Shown: positions 43,016-54,766 of the stretch, in pieces
Layout of the letters: each line of letters starts with the position of its first letter
Numbering within the stretch: the stretch's first letter is position 1
The notes under the pieces: generated by a model
Told to the model about the DNA's origin: nothing
The model's input: the letters and a program-made list of their open reading frames with translations, nothing else
The model's database searches: none
Origin: Streptomyces sp. NBC_01235
GTDB taxonomy: Bacteria; Actinomycetota; Actinomycetes; Streptomycetales; Streptomycetaceae
Direction of reading: 5' to 3'
NCBI RefSeq assembly: GCF_035989285.1
Contig: NZ_CP108513.1
Span: 1,674,001 to 1,738,000 of the forward strand
DNA: 64,000 nucleotides
Made by a program: the position numbers and the translations under genes

Positions 43016-44059
43016 ATGTCCGCCACCACAGATCTCACCGACCCCGCAGTGAGCAAGGCTGAGCCGGCCGCCGCGGACGCCACGGGCCGCCGGGTCGACC
43101 TCGGGCGCTTCCGTGAACTGTCCCTGGTCCCGGCGATCCTCGTCCTCGGCCTGATCGGGTTCATCGTCTCGCCGGCCTTCCTGACCGCCGACAACCTCAT
43201 CGGTGTGGCCCAGCAGTCCACCGAACTGAGCCTGCTGGTGCTCGCCACGACCTTCATCCTGGTCGCCGGACGGATGGACCTGTCGCTCGAGTCGACCATC
43301 GGTGTGGCTCCCGTCATCGCCGTGTGGCTCGTCCTGCCGACCAGCGGCGGCCGGTTCAACGGGCTCGGTCTCTTTCCCGAGTGGACGGCGATCCCCCTCT
43401 GTCTGCTGGTCGGCGCGGTGATCGGTGCCGTCAACGGCTTCCTCATCCTCAAGCTGCGCCTCAACGGCTTCATCGTCACCCTCGGCGCCCTGACCATGCT
43501 CCGCGGCCTCCAGGTCGCCCTCTCCGAGGGCCAGTCGATCGTCGAGCTGCCCTCCTCCTTCACCTACTTGGGCAAGGCGTCCTGGCTGGGCGTACCCGCC
43601 GCCATCTGGGTGTGCGCGCTGCTCTTCGCCCTCGGCGGCAGTGCACTGGCCTGGCTCCGGCACGGCCGGGCGCTGTACGCGATCGGCGGCAACGCTGAGG
43701 CGGCCCGCACCGCGGGCATCCGCGTCGACCGCATCGTATGGATCGTCCTCATCCTCGGCAGCGTCCTCGCCGCGTTCGCCGGCATCCTCTACAGCGGCCA
43801 CTACGGCTCCATCTCCGCCACCCAGGGCAGCGGCTGGATCTTCCAGGTCTTCGCCGCGACCGTCATCGGCGGAGTCAGCCTCAACGGCGGCAAGGGCTCG
43901 GTGTTCGGCGCCCTCACCGGCGTCCTCACCCTCCAGCTTGTCGTGAACGTCATGACGCTGGCGGGCGTACCGCCGCTGTGGAACCAGTTCCTCAACGGAG
44001 CGATCATCATCGTCGCCTTGATCATCTCCCGCTTCGCCTCCGGCGAGAAGCAGGAATGA
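43016..44059 (+). CDS. Sugar ABC importer, permease subunit (RbsC-like)
   Basis: 347 residues with about nine or ten transmembrane helices (LVPAILVLGLIGFIVSPAFL, IPLCLLVGAVIGAVNGFLIL, IWVCALLFALGGSALAWL, VWIVLILGSVLAAFAGILYS). BPD_transp_2 family signs include LNGFIVTLGALTMLRGL, AIGGNAEAARTAGI (the ATPase-coupling loop) and SLNGGKGSVFGALTGVL. A 35-residue cytoplasmic head precedes the first helix. Only one permease gene is present, so the channel is expected to be a homodimer with the double ATPase. Confidence 0.93.
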   Translation: MSATTDLTDPAVSKAEPAAADATGRRVDLGRFRELSLVPAILVLGLIGFIVSPAFLTADNLIGVAQQSTELSLLVLATTFILVAGRMDLSLESTIGVAPVIAVWLVLPTSGGRFNGLGLFPEWTAIPLCLLVGAVIGAVNGFLILKLRLNGFIVTLGALTMLRGLQVALSEGQSIVELPSSFTYLGKASWLGVPAAIWVCALLFALGGSALAWLRHGRALYAIGGNAEAARTAGIRVDRIVWIVLILGSVLAAFAGILYSGHYGSISATQGSGWIFQVFAATVIGGVSLNGGKGSVFGALTGVLTLQLVVNVMTLAGVPPLWNQFLNGAIIIVALIISRFASGEKQE

Positions 44060-44144
44060 CCCCGTACCGCAAGCGGCTCCGCCGGCCCGCGTCAGGCCCG
44101 GCGGAGTCGCCGGCGGGCGCGTCCCGACTCAGAGAGGCACCCTC

Positions 44145-44846
44145 GTGGCACTGACGGACGAGGCGATCGACAAGATCAAGGCGATGATCGTCGCCGGTGA
44201 ACTCGCGCCCGGCTCCCGGCTTCCCAAGGAGGAGATCCTCGCCGGACAGCTCGGCCTGTCCCGGAACTCCCTGCGCGAGGCGGTCCGGGCGCTGACGGCC
44301 ATGCGCATCCTGATCACCCGGCAGGGCGACGGCACATACGTCTCCAGTCTGGAGCCCCATCTCCTGCTGGAGAGCCTCTCCTTCGCCGCCGACGTCTCCC
44401 AGGGCCACACGGCTCTGCAGTTGCTCCAGGTACGAAGACTGCTCGAACCGCAGGCGACAGGCCTGGCCGCCGCGCTGCTCAAGCAGGAGGACCTCCGGGA
44501 ACTGCGCAACATCCTCGAGCGGTCCCGGACCGTCGCCACCGTGGAGGAGTTCGTCGCCCACGACATCGCCTTCCACCTCAGGATCGTCGAAGCGGTCGGC
44601 AACCCCGTGCTGTCGATGCTGCTGCAAGTGCTCTCCACCCGGACCCAGCGTGTCCGCATCGTCCGCGGCAGCCAGACCAGTCACGCCCTGCAGAACGCCC
44701 ACGCCGACCACGAGCAGATCCTCAGCGCGCTTCAGTCACGCGACGCCCTGCTCGCCGCCGCTGCGGCGACCGTCCACATCACGGCCGTGGAGCAGTGGCT
44801 GGCCACCAGTCTGACCGACGACCCGATACGAGCGATCGACGACTGA
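44145..44846 (+). CDS. GntR-family (FadR/FCD) regulator of the fucose locus
   Basis: 233 residues from GTG 44145 (AGAGAGG upstream). Winged helix-turn-helix at residues ~1-70 (LPKEEILAGQLGLSRNSLRE, TRQGDGTYVSSLEP). FCD domain ~85-215 (VRRLLEPQATGLAAALL, EFVAHDIAFHLRIVEAVGN with metal-site residues, ADHEQILSALQSRD). It lies 85 bp after the permease gene in the same orientation, so it is probably co-transcribed with the importer. It is the best candidate to bind the seven ATACATCSGATGTAT sites, since FadR-type proteins use short palindromes of this size. The effector may be L-fucose or a pathway acid; neither is visible in sequence. Confidence 0.9.
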   Translation: MALTDEAIDKIKAMIVAGELAPGSRLPKEEILAGQLGLSRNSLREAVRALTAMRILITRQGDGTYVSSLEPHLLLESLSFAADVSQGHTALQLLQVRRLLEPQATGLAAALLKQEDLRELRNILERSRTVATVEEFVAHDIAFHLRIVEAVGNPVLSMLLQVLSTRTQRVRIVRGSQTSHALQNAHADHEQILSALQSRDALLAAAAATVHITAVEQWLATSLTDDPIRAIDD

Positions 44847-45218
44847 CCTCGCACGCTCCCATTCGGCCCCCGCCGCCATCCGGTCCCCCCTCCCACGCAC
44901 CGACCGGGTGGCGGCGGGCCATGCCCGCGCACCGGCGCCACCTCGCATCCGGTCGCACCGGCGCCCGGTCCGGTTCGGGCTCGCGCCATGAATTCACGGG
45001 AGGAGCGGTCGCCTGCCCGGTGGTCTGGGCACCGTGGGCTCCTTTCCGGGTGGGGCGCCGTGGGCTGGTTACCGGCGGCGCCGGGGAGGGGCTGGGCTGA
45101 TGCGGCGACTGTCGGCAGGTTGTTGTGTCCGTTCAGTGCGGGCGGAAGGGCGCCAGACAAGGGATGACCGACCAGCGGGAAAGGAGCATGGAGCATCTAT
45201 AGCCCTTACAGCAACGTT

Positions 45219-45228
45219 CGAAATTTCG
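45219..45228. promoter_or_regulatory. Xylanase-type palindrome (CGAAATTTCG)
   Basis: Perfect 10-bp palindrome, one base shorter than the classic CGAAACTTTCG spacing, about 315 bp upstream of the GH43 gene. Confidence 0.5.
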
Positions 45229-45381
45229 GTCCACTTTCGGATCGCCGACCTTCACGGATATTAGAGAGACTCCGGGGCGTGTCAACACCATTCGGCAGGT
45301 CGATTGTTCCACTCTCATCCCGTCGGCCACCGGCAGTGATGACCGCGGCCGGCTTCACCGATTGACGAGCGTGGGTGGCAT

Positions 45382-45393
45382 CGAAATATTTCG
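45382..45393. promoter_or_regulatory. Xylanase-type palindrome (CGAAATATTTCG)
   Basis: Perfect 12-bp palindrome, about 50 bp upstream of the predicted -10 element. The best operator candidate for the xylan operon. Confidence 0.6.
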
Positions 45394-45421
45394 GCGCTGT
45401 CACCGAATCATGCGAGACATA

Positions 45422-45449
45422 TTGACGGGAGCTGTCGGCCTCGTATCAT
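45422..45449 (+). promoter_or_regulatory. Predicted promoter of the xylan operon
   Basis: TTGACG (45422-45427) and TATCAT (45444-45449) separated by 16 bp, 94 bp before ATG 45543. Resembles vegetative streptomycete promoters. Confidence 0.5.
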
Positions 45450-45542
45450 CCAGGGTGCTCGATGAGTCGATTGACGTTCGCAATACCGAACCTCGCGGGA
45501 CCAATCCGCCCACACAGCGCTCCCTCGCAGAGAGATCGACAC

Positions 45543-49230
<3,688 letters not shown>

Positions 49231-49240
49231 CCAGTTGACG

Positions 49241-49273
49241 ACGTGGGCCCCGCAGCTCGTGCGGGGCCCACGT
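49241..49273 (+). terminator. Terminator of the xylan operon
   Basis: Perfect 14-bp stem ACGTGGGCCCCGCA / TGCGGGGCCCACGT with a five-base loop, 11 bp after the stop. It faces a convergent operon and could act in both directions. Confidence 0.85.
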
Positions 49274-49718
49274 CCCGGACCGGTCGGCGGGCCGTGAACG
49301 TCCACAGCAGGTCAGTGCCGCCGCCCTGGATCCGGGCGTTCCACCACGCCGGCGTCTCGGCCACGGGGTCCATCCCACCGCGCCGCGGCAGCAAGGGGCT
49401 TCCCCTCGGGTGCTCCCTCATGCCGGACGACTTGGCACCCGGCGCGTGTGCGGTCTGCGCACGAACGCTGGGACTGGAGGTCCAAGGCTGCTGCGCCGCA
49501 GCCAAGATCCGGACCAGTCGCGGGCCAAGGCACCGCGCAGAACCTCCGGTGTACGCCATCTGCACAGGTCAGCAGGCGTCACATCGGTGTACCGCCAGCA
49601 GCCGAAGAACCTGCTGGTCTCGTACTGGCCGAAGAAGCTCGGCTTCTTCCCGCAGCACCGGCGGGCACCTGTATGCGGGGCAGGTGCCCTTCTCGGCGCC
49701 GGACGCCATGAGGCCGCT
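49274..49718. other. Convergent spacer after the xylan operon
   Basis: About 445 bp without a credible gene. A minus-strand frame near 49290-49380 (ETPAWWNARIQGGGTDLLWT) looks protein-like but is short and unassigned, and may be decayed coding DNA. Confidence 0.45.
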
Positions 49719-50447
49719 CTATATCGCGCAAGCCCGGACGAACGCGTCGGCCAGTTCGGCGGGGCGGGTGAAGAGGGCTTCGTGGCTGCCGGGGGTCTCG
49801 ATCATCAGCGGGTTCTTCAGGCGCTGGGGGAAGCGCTCGGCCCAGTGCCACTCGCCGGGGAGGGAGAGGTCCTCCTCGGACAGGACGTACGCGGTCGGGA
49901 TGTCCAGCGCGTAGAACTCACTCGTGTCCGGCTTCTCCGTGAAAGTGCCGAGCGGCTGGGGCACGAGAAGGGAGTGGACGATTCGCTGTGTCTCCTCGTC
50001 GGCGTCCTGCATGAACGCCTGCTGGAACACCTCGAACGGGAAGGTCACTCCGTTGTTGCCGGAAGCAGCCGCCACGGCGCGGAACATCTCGCCGTAGTGC
50101 GGCGGGCACGCGTCGATCAGCGACTCGCCGTCGCCCGGCACGAACGCGCTCCAGAAGACCAGCCGCCGCAGCCGGGAGGCCAGCCGGGGCGCCGCGCCCA
50201 CCAGCACGTAGCCGCCCCAGCTGTGGCCGACCAGCGTGATGTCCGTCAGACCGGCGCGTTCGACGTACTCCACGAGGCTGTTCACACAGTCGGTCAGGGT
50301 CACGTCGCGCGGGTCGTCGCCCTCGCCCAGTCCGGCCAGCGTGGGGGTGTGCACCTCGTGCCCGGCGGCCCTCAGCTCGTTCGCGACGGGGCGCCAGGCC
50401 CATCCTCCGTGGCAGGCGCCCGTCACCAGGACGAAGGTCTCGCTCAT
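49719..50447 (-). CDS. Alpha/beta-hydrolase at the end of the salicylate operon
   Basis: 242 residues from ATG 50447 (AAAGGAG upstream). Oxyanion region VLVTGACHGGWAWRP, nucleophile elbow VGHSWGGYVLVG (Ser near residue 80), catalytic His in TPGSHEALFTRPAELAD. The GACHGGW start and overall shape resemble the plant methyl-esterase (SABP2/MES) and hydroxynitrile-lyase branch. It follows the maleylpyruvate isomerase gene after 34 bp on the same strand. Possible roles are cleaving a salicylate ester or hydrolysing gentisyl-CoA, a step usually described as spontaneous. Neither is proven by sequence. Confidence 0.8.
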   Translation of the reverse strand: MSETFVLVTGACHGGWAWRPVANELRAAGHEVHTPTLAGLGEGDDPRDVTLTDCVNSLVEYVERAGLTDITLVGHSWGGYVLVGAAPRLASRLRRLVFWSAFVPGDGESLIDACPPHYGEMFRAVAAASGNNGVTFPFEVFQQAFMQDADEETQRIVHSLLVPQPLGTFTEKPDTSEFYALDIPTAYVLSEEDLSLPGEWHWAERFPQRLKNPLMIETPGSHEALFTRPAELADAFVRACAI

Positions 50448-50481
50448 GCCGATCTCCTTTGATCGTTTGACAACCACTCGG

Positions 50482-51177
50482 TCACAGCCAGCGCGGGAGC
50501 TTCGGCAGCTCGCCGCGCAGTTCTTCGGTGCCGCCCCGGCCGGTGAGCCAGGCGGCGAGGGCGTACGGAGGTCCGGAGACCGTGCCGCCGCTCGGGGAAG
50601 GCGTTCCGAGTACGACGGTGCCGTGGCCGTCCGCCGTCAACTCGGCCCCGGTGTCCGGCGCCACGCGGGCCGACATCCACCCGGCCACGTCGCGTACGAG
50701 GGCCCAGGCCAGGTCGGGCGGCAGCGCGTTCATGCCGACGCCCACCCGCAGGTCGACCAGGTGGATCCACACCTCGCGGGCCCGTAGCCACGGCACTTCG
50801 GACGCCGGGATCTCGCGGCCCTGCCCGCTGGTGACCGTGGCGGACCAGGCGTCGTCCGTCAGCGCCTCGGCCGCCTTGGCGAACCGGGCGGCGGATTCCC
50901 GTATGTCCGCCTGCTGTTCGGCGAGCGGCCGGCCGGCGCCCGCCTCGATGTCCGTGGCGCGCTGGTCCGGCGAGGTGTACATCGGGGTCGGGATGCCCGT
51001 CCGGGCCCAGGTCAGGAGGTTGACCAGGGCGTCCGCGTTGCGGGCGAGGTGGGTGAGCAGGTGGCCGCGGGTCCAGCCGGGCAGGGCGGACGGTTCGGCC
51101 ACCGACGTCGGGGGCAGCGCGTCGATCGCTTGTTGCAGTCGGTGTTGCCCGTCCTCGACCCAGCCGAGGACCTTCAC
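50482..51177 (-). CDS. Mycothiol-type maleylpyruvate isomerase
   Basis: 231 residues from GTG 51177, overlapping the stop of the upstream hydrolase (GTGA). N-terminal DinB-like domain with metal-site His residues (LPGWTRGHLLTHLARNADAL near residue 50, and PWLRAREVWIHLVDLRVGVG near residue 145), then the small C-terminal MDMPI domain (VSGPPYALAAWLTGRG). It isomerises maleylpyruvate, the ring-cleavage product of gentisate, to fumarylpyruvate using mycothiol. Gene order (dioxygenase, fumarylpyruvate hydrolase, isomerase) supports the assignment. Confidence 0.9.
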   Translation of the reverse strand: MKVLGWVEDGQHRLQQAIDALPPTSVAEPSALPGWTRGHLLTHLARNADALVNLLTWARTGIPTPMYTSPDQRATDIEAGAGRPLAEQQADIRESAARFAKAAEALTDDAWSATVTSGQGREIPASEVPWLRAREVWIHLVDLRVGVGMNALPPDLAWALVRDVAGWMSARVAPDTGAELTADGHGTVVLGTPSPSGGTVSGPPYALAAWLTGRGGTEELRGELPKLPRWL

Positions 51178-52007
51178 GGCTTGTCCTCGACGACGGTGTT
51201 CACGCACTCCCCGAGCCCCTCGATCACGGTCCGTACGACCTGTCCTGGCTTCAGGAACACCTTGGGGTCGCGGGCCGCGCCGACCCCGCCGGGCGTACCG
51301 GTGAGAACGAGGTCGCCCGGCTCCAGCGTCGTGAACGTGCTGAGGTACGCGGCGATGTCCGCCGGGGTGAAGAGCAGGTCGGACGTGCGTGAGCGCTGCA
51401 TGACCTCGCCGTCCACCTCGAGGCGGATCTCCAGGTCGGCCGCGTCGTCGACCTCGTCGCCGGTGACCAGCCAGGGCCCGGCCGGGGTGCTGGCCTCCCA
51501 CGCCTTGCCCTGCAACCACTGCGGGGTACGCCACTGCCAGTCCCGCATGGAGATGTCGTTGACGACGGTGTAGCCGGCGATCGCGGCCGCCGCCTCCTCC
51601 TTGGTGGCCCGGCGGCGCAGCCGGGAGCCGATGACGAAGCCGAGCTCGGCCTCCCAGTCCAGCTCCTCCGTCTCGCCCGGGTGGACGATGTCGTCGCGGG
51701 CGCCGAGCAGGACGTTGGCGAACTTGCCGAAGAGGGCGGGGTACGAGGGCATCTCGCGGCCCATCTCCGCGATGTGGGTGCGGTAGTTGTGGCCCACGCA
51801 GAAGATCTTGGCGGGGGTCGTGACGACCGGGGCGAGGTCGAGAGCCGCCACGTCGTGCGTCGGCCCCTCGGCGGCAGCCGCGTACGTACGCCAGTCGGGG
51901 CGGCGCAGCAGGGCGGCGACGTCGGGCGTGCCGGTCTCCACGACACGGTCGCCGTCGAGGCGGACGGCCGCCGTGCCGTCGGCGGTGCGGATGGTGGCGA
52001 GCTTCAT
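51174..52007 (-). CDS. Fumarylpyruvate hydrolase (FAH family)
   Basis: 277 residues from ATG 52007 (ATGA overlap with the dioxygenase stop). FAH fold: IFCVGHNYRTHIAEMGREMP, LFGKFANVLLGARDDIVHPG, LDWEAELGFVIGSRLRR with the metal Glu/Glu, GYTVVNDISMRDWQWRTPQW, VLTGTPGGVGAARDPKVFLK. It splits fumarylpyruvate into fumarate and pyruvate, the last step of the gentisate pathway. The KFANVLLGARDDIV segment differs from the FAH protein of the fucose operon, as expected for different substrates. Confidence 0.9.
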   Translation of the reverse strand: MKLATIRTADGTAAVRLDGDRVVETGTPDVAALLRRPDWRTYAAAAEGPTHDVAALDLAPVVTTPAKIFCVGHNYRTHIAEMGREMPSYPALFGKFANVLLGARDDIVHPGETEELDWEAELGFVIGSRLRRRATKEEAAAAIAGYTVVNDISMRDWQWRTPQWLQGKAWEASTPAGPWLVTGDEVDDAADLEIRLEVDGEVMQRSRTSDLLFTPADIAAYLSTFTTLEPGDLVLTGTPGGVGAARDPKVFLKPGQVVRTVIEGLGECVNTVVEDKP

Positions 52008-53092
52008 GCGGACGTGCTCCCGGTCGTTTCGGTGCGGGCGAGGTTCAGCGCCTCGTAGAGGGGCGCGTCGTTGAAGGTGAACAGGTCGAGTGGGGTGTGC
52101 GCGGCAACGGTCAGGGCGCACCAGGAGGGGACGGCGATCAGGTCGCCGGCGGACACCTCGACCACGCGGTCCTCGAGGGTGACGGTGCCGCTGCCCCGGA
52201 ACACCTGCCAGACCGAGGAGCCCACGGTGCGACGGGTGGCCGTCGTGGTGCCGGGGCGCAGGCGGTGCATCTCGGTGCGCAGGCTGGCCAGGGCGTCGCG
52301 GCCGGTGGCGGGGTTGGTGAAGCGGATGCCCGCGTGGCCGGGCTCGATGACGCCGGGGTGCCCCTCGTCCGCCAGCTCCAGCTGGGCGGTGAGGGCGTCG
52401 TCGGTGTCGGCCCAACGGTAGGCCATCAGGGGGGAGTTGGCGCTGTCCGGAGCCCCGATCGGGCGCAGCCCCGGGTGGCCCCACAGCCGCTCGTTGCGGG
52501 ACCGGATCGGGGTCGACCGGTCCGACACCCCGTCCTCGCCGAACTCGAAGAATCCGGCGTCCAGGCGATGGACGAGCGGGATGTCCAGGCCGTCCAGCCA
52601 GACCATCGGCGCGTCGCCGACGTGGTGGTGGCCGTGCCAGTGCATCGACGGGGTGAGCAGCAGGTCGCCGGGGCGCATCTCGACGGCGTCTCCGTTGACG
52701 ACCGTCCACACGCCCTCGCCCTCCAGGATGAACCGGAAGGCGCCCTGCGAGTGCCGGTGTGCGGGGGCGACCTCGCGCGGGCCCAGGTACTGAACCGCCG
52801 CCCACAGGTTGGGAGTCGCGTACGGCCGTCCGGGCAGGCCGGGGTTGGCGAGCGCGATCGCGCGGCGCTCACCGCCCCGCCCGACCGGCACCAGGTCTCC
52901 GGACCGGCGGGCGAGCGGCAGCAGGGTGTCCCACTGCCAGACGTGCGGCACGGCCTCGGGCTGCGGGGTGAGCGGCATGAGGTTGCCGATCTCGGTCCAC
53001 AGGGGGATGAGCCCTGCCTCCGCGAACCCGTCGTACAGCTTGCGGAGTTCGGGGTCCGTCTCCTCCGGGGCTATGACGGTGTCACTGGTCAT
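52004..53092 (-). CDS. sdgD: Gentisate 1,2-dioxygenase
   Basis: 362 residues from ATG 53092, overlapping the ligase gene by 11 bp. A double cupin: N-terminal iron site APAHRHSQGAFRFILEGEGV followed by MHWHGHHHVGDAPMVWLDGL, and a second cupin near residues 270-340 (TRRTVGSSVWQVFRGSGTVT, AVPSWCALTVAAHTPLDLFT). NLMPLTPQPEAVPHVWQWDT is typical of gentisate and 1-hydroxy-2-naphthoate dioxygenases. It opens the gentisate ring to maleylpyruvate. The symbol follows the salicylate cluster of Streptomyces sp. WA46, where SdgD is the gentisate dioxygenase. Confidence 0.92.
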   Translation of the reverse strand: MTSDTVIAPEETDPELRKLYDGFAEAGLIPLWTEIGNLMPLTPQPEAVPHVWQWDTLLPLARRSGDLVPVGRGGERRAIALANPGLPGRPYATPNLWAAVQYLGPREVAPAHRHSQGAFRFILEGEGVWTVVNGDAVEMRPGDLLLTPSMHWHGHHHVGDAPMVWLDGLDIPLVHRLDAGFFEFGEDGVSDRSTPIRSRNERLWGHPGLRPIGAPDSANSPLMAYRWADTDDALTAQLELADEGHPGVIEPGHAGIRFTNPATGRDALASLRTEMHRLRPGTTTATRRTVGSSVWQVFRGSGTVTLEDRVVEVSAGDLIAVPSWCALTVAAHTPLDLFTFNDAPLYEALNLARTETTGSTSA

Positions 53093-54755
53093 GGGGGGTT
53101 CCTTCGGCGTCGAGCCGGCGCGTGATGTCGGCGCGCAGCGCTTTCTTGTCGATCTTTCCGACCTTGGTGGCGGCGAGTTCGGGGACCGTCACCAGCCGGT
53201 CCGGGAACTTGAAGCGGGCGATCCCGGCGTGCTCCATGACGTGGTGGACGTCGTCGAGGGTGACCGTGTGCCCCGCTTCCGGTACGACGTAGAGGCAGAC
53301 CCGCTCGCCGAGTTGGGCGTCGGGCATCGCCACGGCGGCGGCTCGGGCGACGCCGTGGGCCTGGTAGGCGAAGTTCTCGATCTCCTCGGCGGAGATGTTC
53401 TCCCCGCCCCGGATGATCATGTCCTTGTCGCGGCCCTCGACGACGAGGTTGCCGTCGGGCAGCAGCCGCACGATGTCGCCGGTGCGGTACCAGCCGTCCT
53501 CGGTGAAGGCGCGGGCGTTCTGTTCCTCGGCGCGGTAGTAGCCGCACGGGGTGTACGGGCCGCGGGTGAGCAGTACGCCGGGTGTCCCTTCGGGGACCGG
53601 GTTGCCGAGGTCGTCGACGACGAGGAGTTCGTCGTCCTCGCACATGGGGCGCCCCTGCGTCGTACAGATGACGTCTTCGGAGTCGTCCAGGCGGGTGTAG
53701 TTGAGCAGTCCCTCGGCCATGCCGAACACCTGCTGGAGCGTGCAGCCCAGCTCGGGGCGGACGCGGCGGGCGACGTGGTCGGCGAGCCGGGAGCCGCCGA
53801 CCTGGAGGACGCGCAGCGAGCTCAGGTCGGTCCCCGGGTGTTCCCGGTGGTGGTCCAGCCAGCGCTGGGCGACGGCCGGGACCAGGGCGGAAGCGGTGAC
53901 GCCCTCGCGCTCGACGATCGGGAACGCCTTCTCCGGGTTGGGCGATCCCAGCACCACCCGGCCGCCGTTCACCAGCACGCCGAGCAGGCCCGGGCAGGCG
54001 AGCGGGAAGTTGTGGCCGAGCGGGAGAGCGGCGAAGTAGACCGTGTCCGGGCCGAATCCGCAGACTTCGGCGCTGCGGCGGGCGTTGTAGACGTAGTCGT
54101 CGTGTGTGCGGGCGATGAGCTTGGGCAGCCCGGTGGTGCCGCCGGAGAGCAGGAAGACGGCGATCGAGCGGCTGTCGGGCCGGTACGCGTCCACTGCGGC
54201 CCGGTCCGCCGGCGTGCCGGGCGCGGCGCACAACTCCCGCAGGTCCACGGCGTCGTCGCCGACCTTGTCGCCAAGTACGAGGACATGCTGGAGGGTTGGG
54301 GAGGCGTCGGCGACCTCGAACGCCATCGCCTGGTGGTCGTGGCCCTTGAGGAGGTCAGGCACCGCGATGGCCACGGCCTCGCTGTGCTCGACCAGGTAAC
54401 CGATCTCGTGTCGCCGGTGCCCGGGCAGTGCCATCACCGGGATGACGCCGAGGCGCAGACAGGCGTAGGTCAGGATCACGAACTCGGCGGTGTTGGGCAG
54501 CTGCACCACGAGCCGGTCGTCCGGGCGGAGCCCGAGCGCGGCCAGGCGCAGGGCCACGGCGTCCGCACGCTCGGCGAGTTGACGGTACGTCAGCCGCCGG
54601 TCGCCGTCGACGAGGGCGACCACGTCGGGAGTGGCGTCGGCGGCGGCGTGGAGCCGGTCGCCGATGGCGTGGCCCTCCCAGTAGCCCTTCGCGGTGTAGC
54701 GCTCGGCGTACTCCGCGGGCCAGGGGACAGCACCGTTGCTGCTCGGCCTTGGCAT
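53082..54755 (-). CDS. sdgA: Salicylyl-CoA ligase (AMP-forming, DhbE-like)
   Basis: 557 residues from ATG 54755 (GAGGAGAA upstream). Adenylating enzyme of the 2,3-dihydroxybenzoate-AMP ligase group: FLLSGGTTGLPKLIARTHDD (P-loop), PLGHNFPLACPGLLGVL with the Asn-containing aryl pocket, VFGMAEGLLNYTRL, GWYRTGDIVRLLPDGNLVVE, GRDKDMIIRGGENISAEEIE, and the catalytic Lys in ATKVGKIDKK. In WA46, SdgA looks like an AMP ligase but makes salicylyl-CoA. Its place beside gentisate dioxygenase and a SdgC-like hydroxylase supports the same role here. Confidence 0.88.
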   Translation of the reverse strand: MPRPSSNGAVPWPAEYAERYTAKGYWEGHAIGDRLHAAADATPDVVALVDGDRRLTYRQLAERADAVALRLAALGLRPDDRLVVQLPNTAEFVILTYACLRLGVIPVMALPGHRRHEIGYLVEHSEAVAIAVPDLLKGHDHQAMAFEVADASPTLQHVLVLGDKVGDDAVDLRELCAAPGTPADRAAVDAYRPDSRSIAVFLLSGGTTGLPKLIARTHDDYVYNARRSAEVCGFGPDTVYFAALPLGHNFPLACPGLLGVLVNGGRVVLGSPNPEKAFPIVEREGVTASALVPAVAQRWLDHHREHPGTDLSSLRVLQVGGSRLADHVARRVRPELGCTLQQVFGMAEGLLNYTRLDDSEDVICTTQGRPMCEDDELLVVDDLGNPVPEGTPGVLLTRGPYTPCGYYRAEEQNARAFTEDGWYRTGDIVRLLPDGNLVVEGRDKDMIIRGGENISAEEIENFAYQAHGVARAAAVAMPDAQLGERVCLYVVPEAGHTVTLDDVHHVMEHAGIARFKFPDRLVTVPELAATKVGKIDKKALRADITRRLDAEGTPHDQ

Positions 54756-54766
54756 GGTCGTTCTCC

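Larger units (their letters stand above)
44847..45542. other. Intergenic control region of the xylan genes
   Basis: 696 bp without a gene. The last 350 bp are AT-richer and contain two xylanase-type palindromes and a plausible sigma-70 promoter (TTGACG 45422-45427, 16-bp spacer, TATCAT 45444-45449). No gene could be supported in the first 350 bp. Confidence 0.6.
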
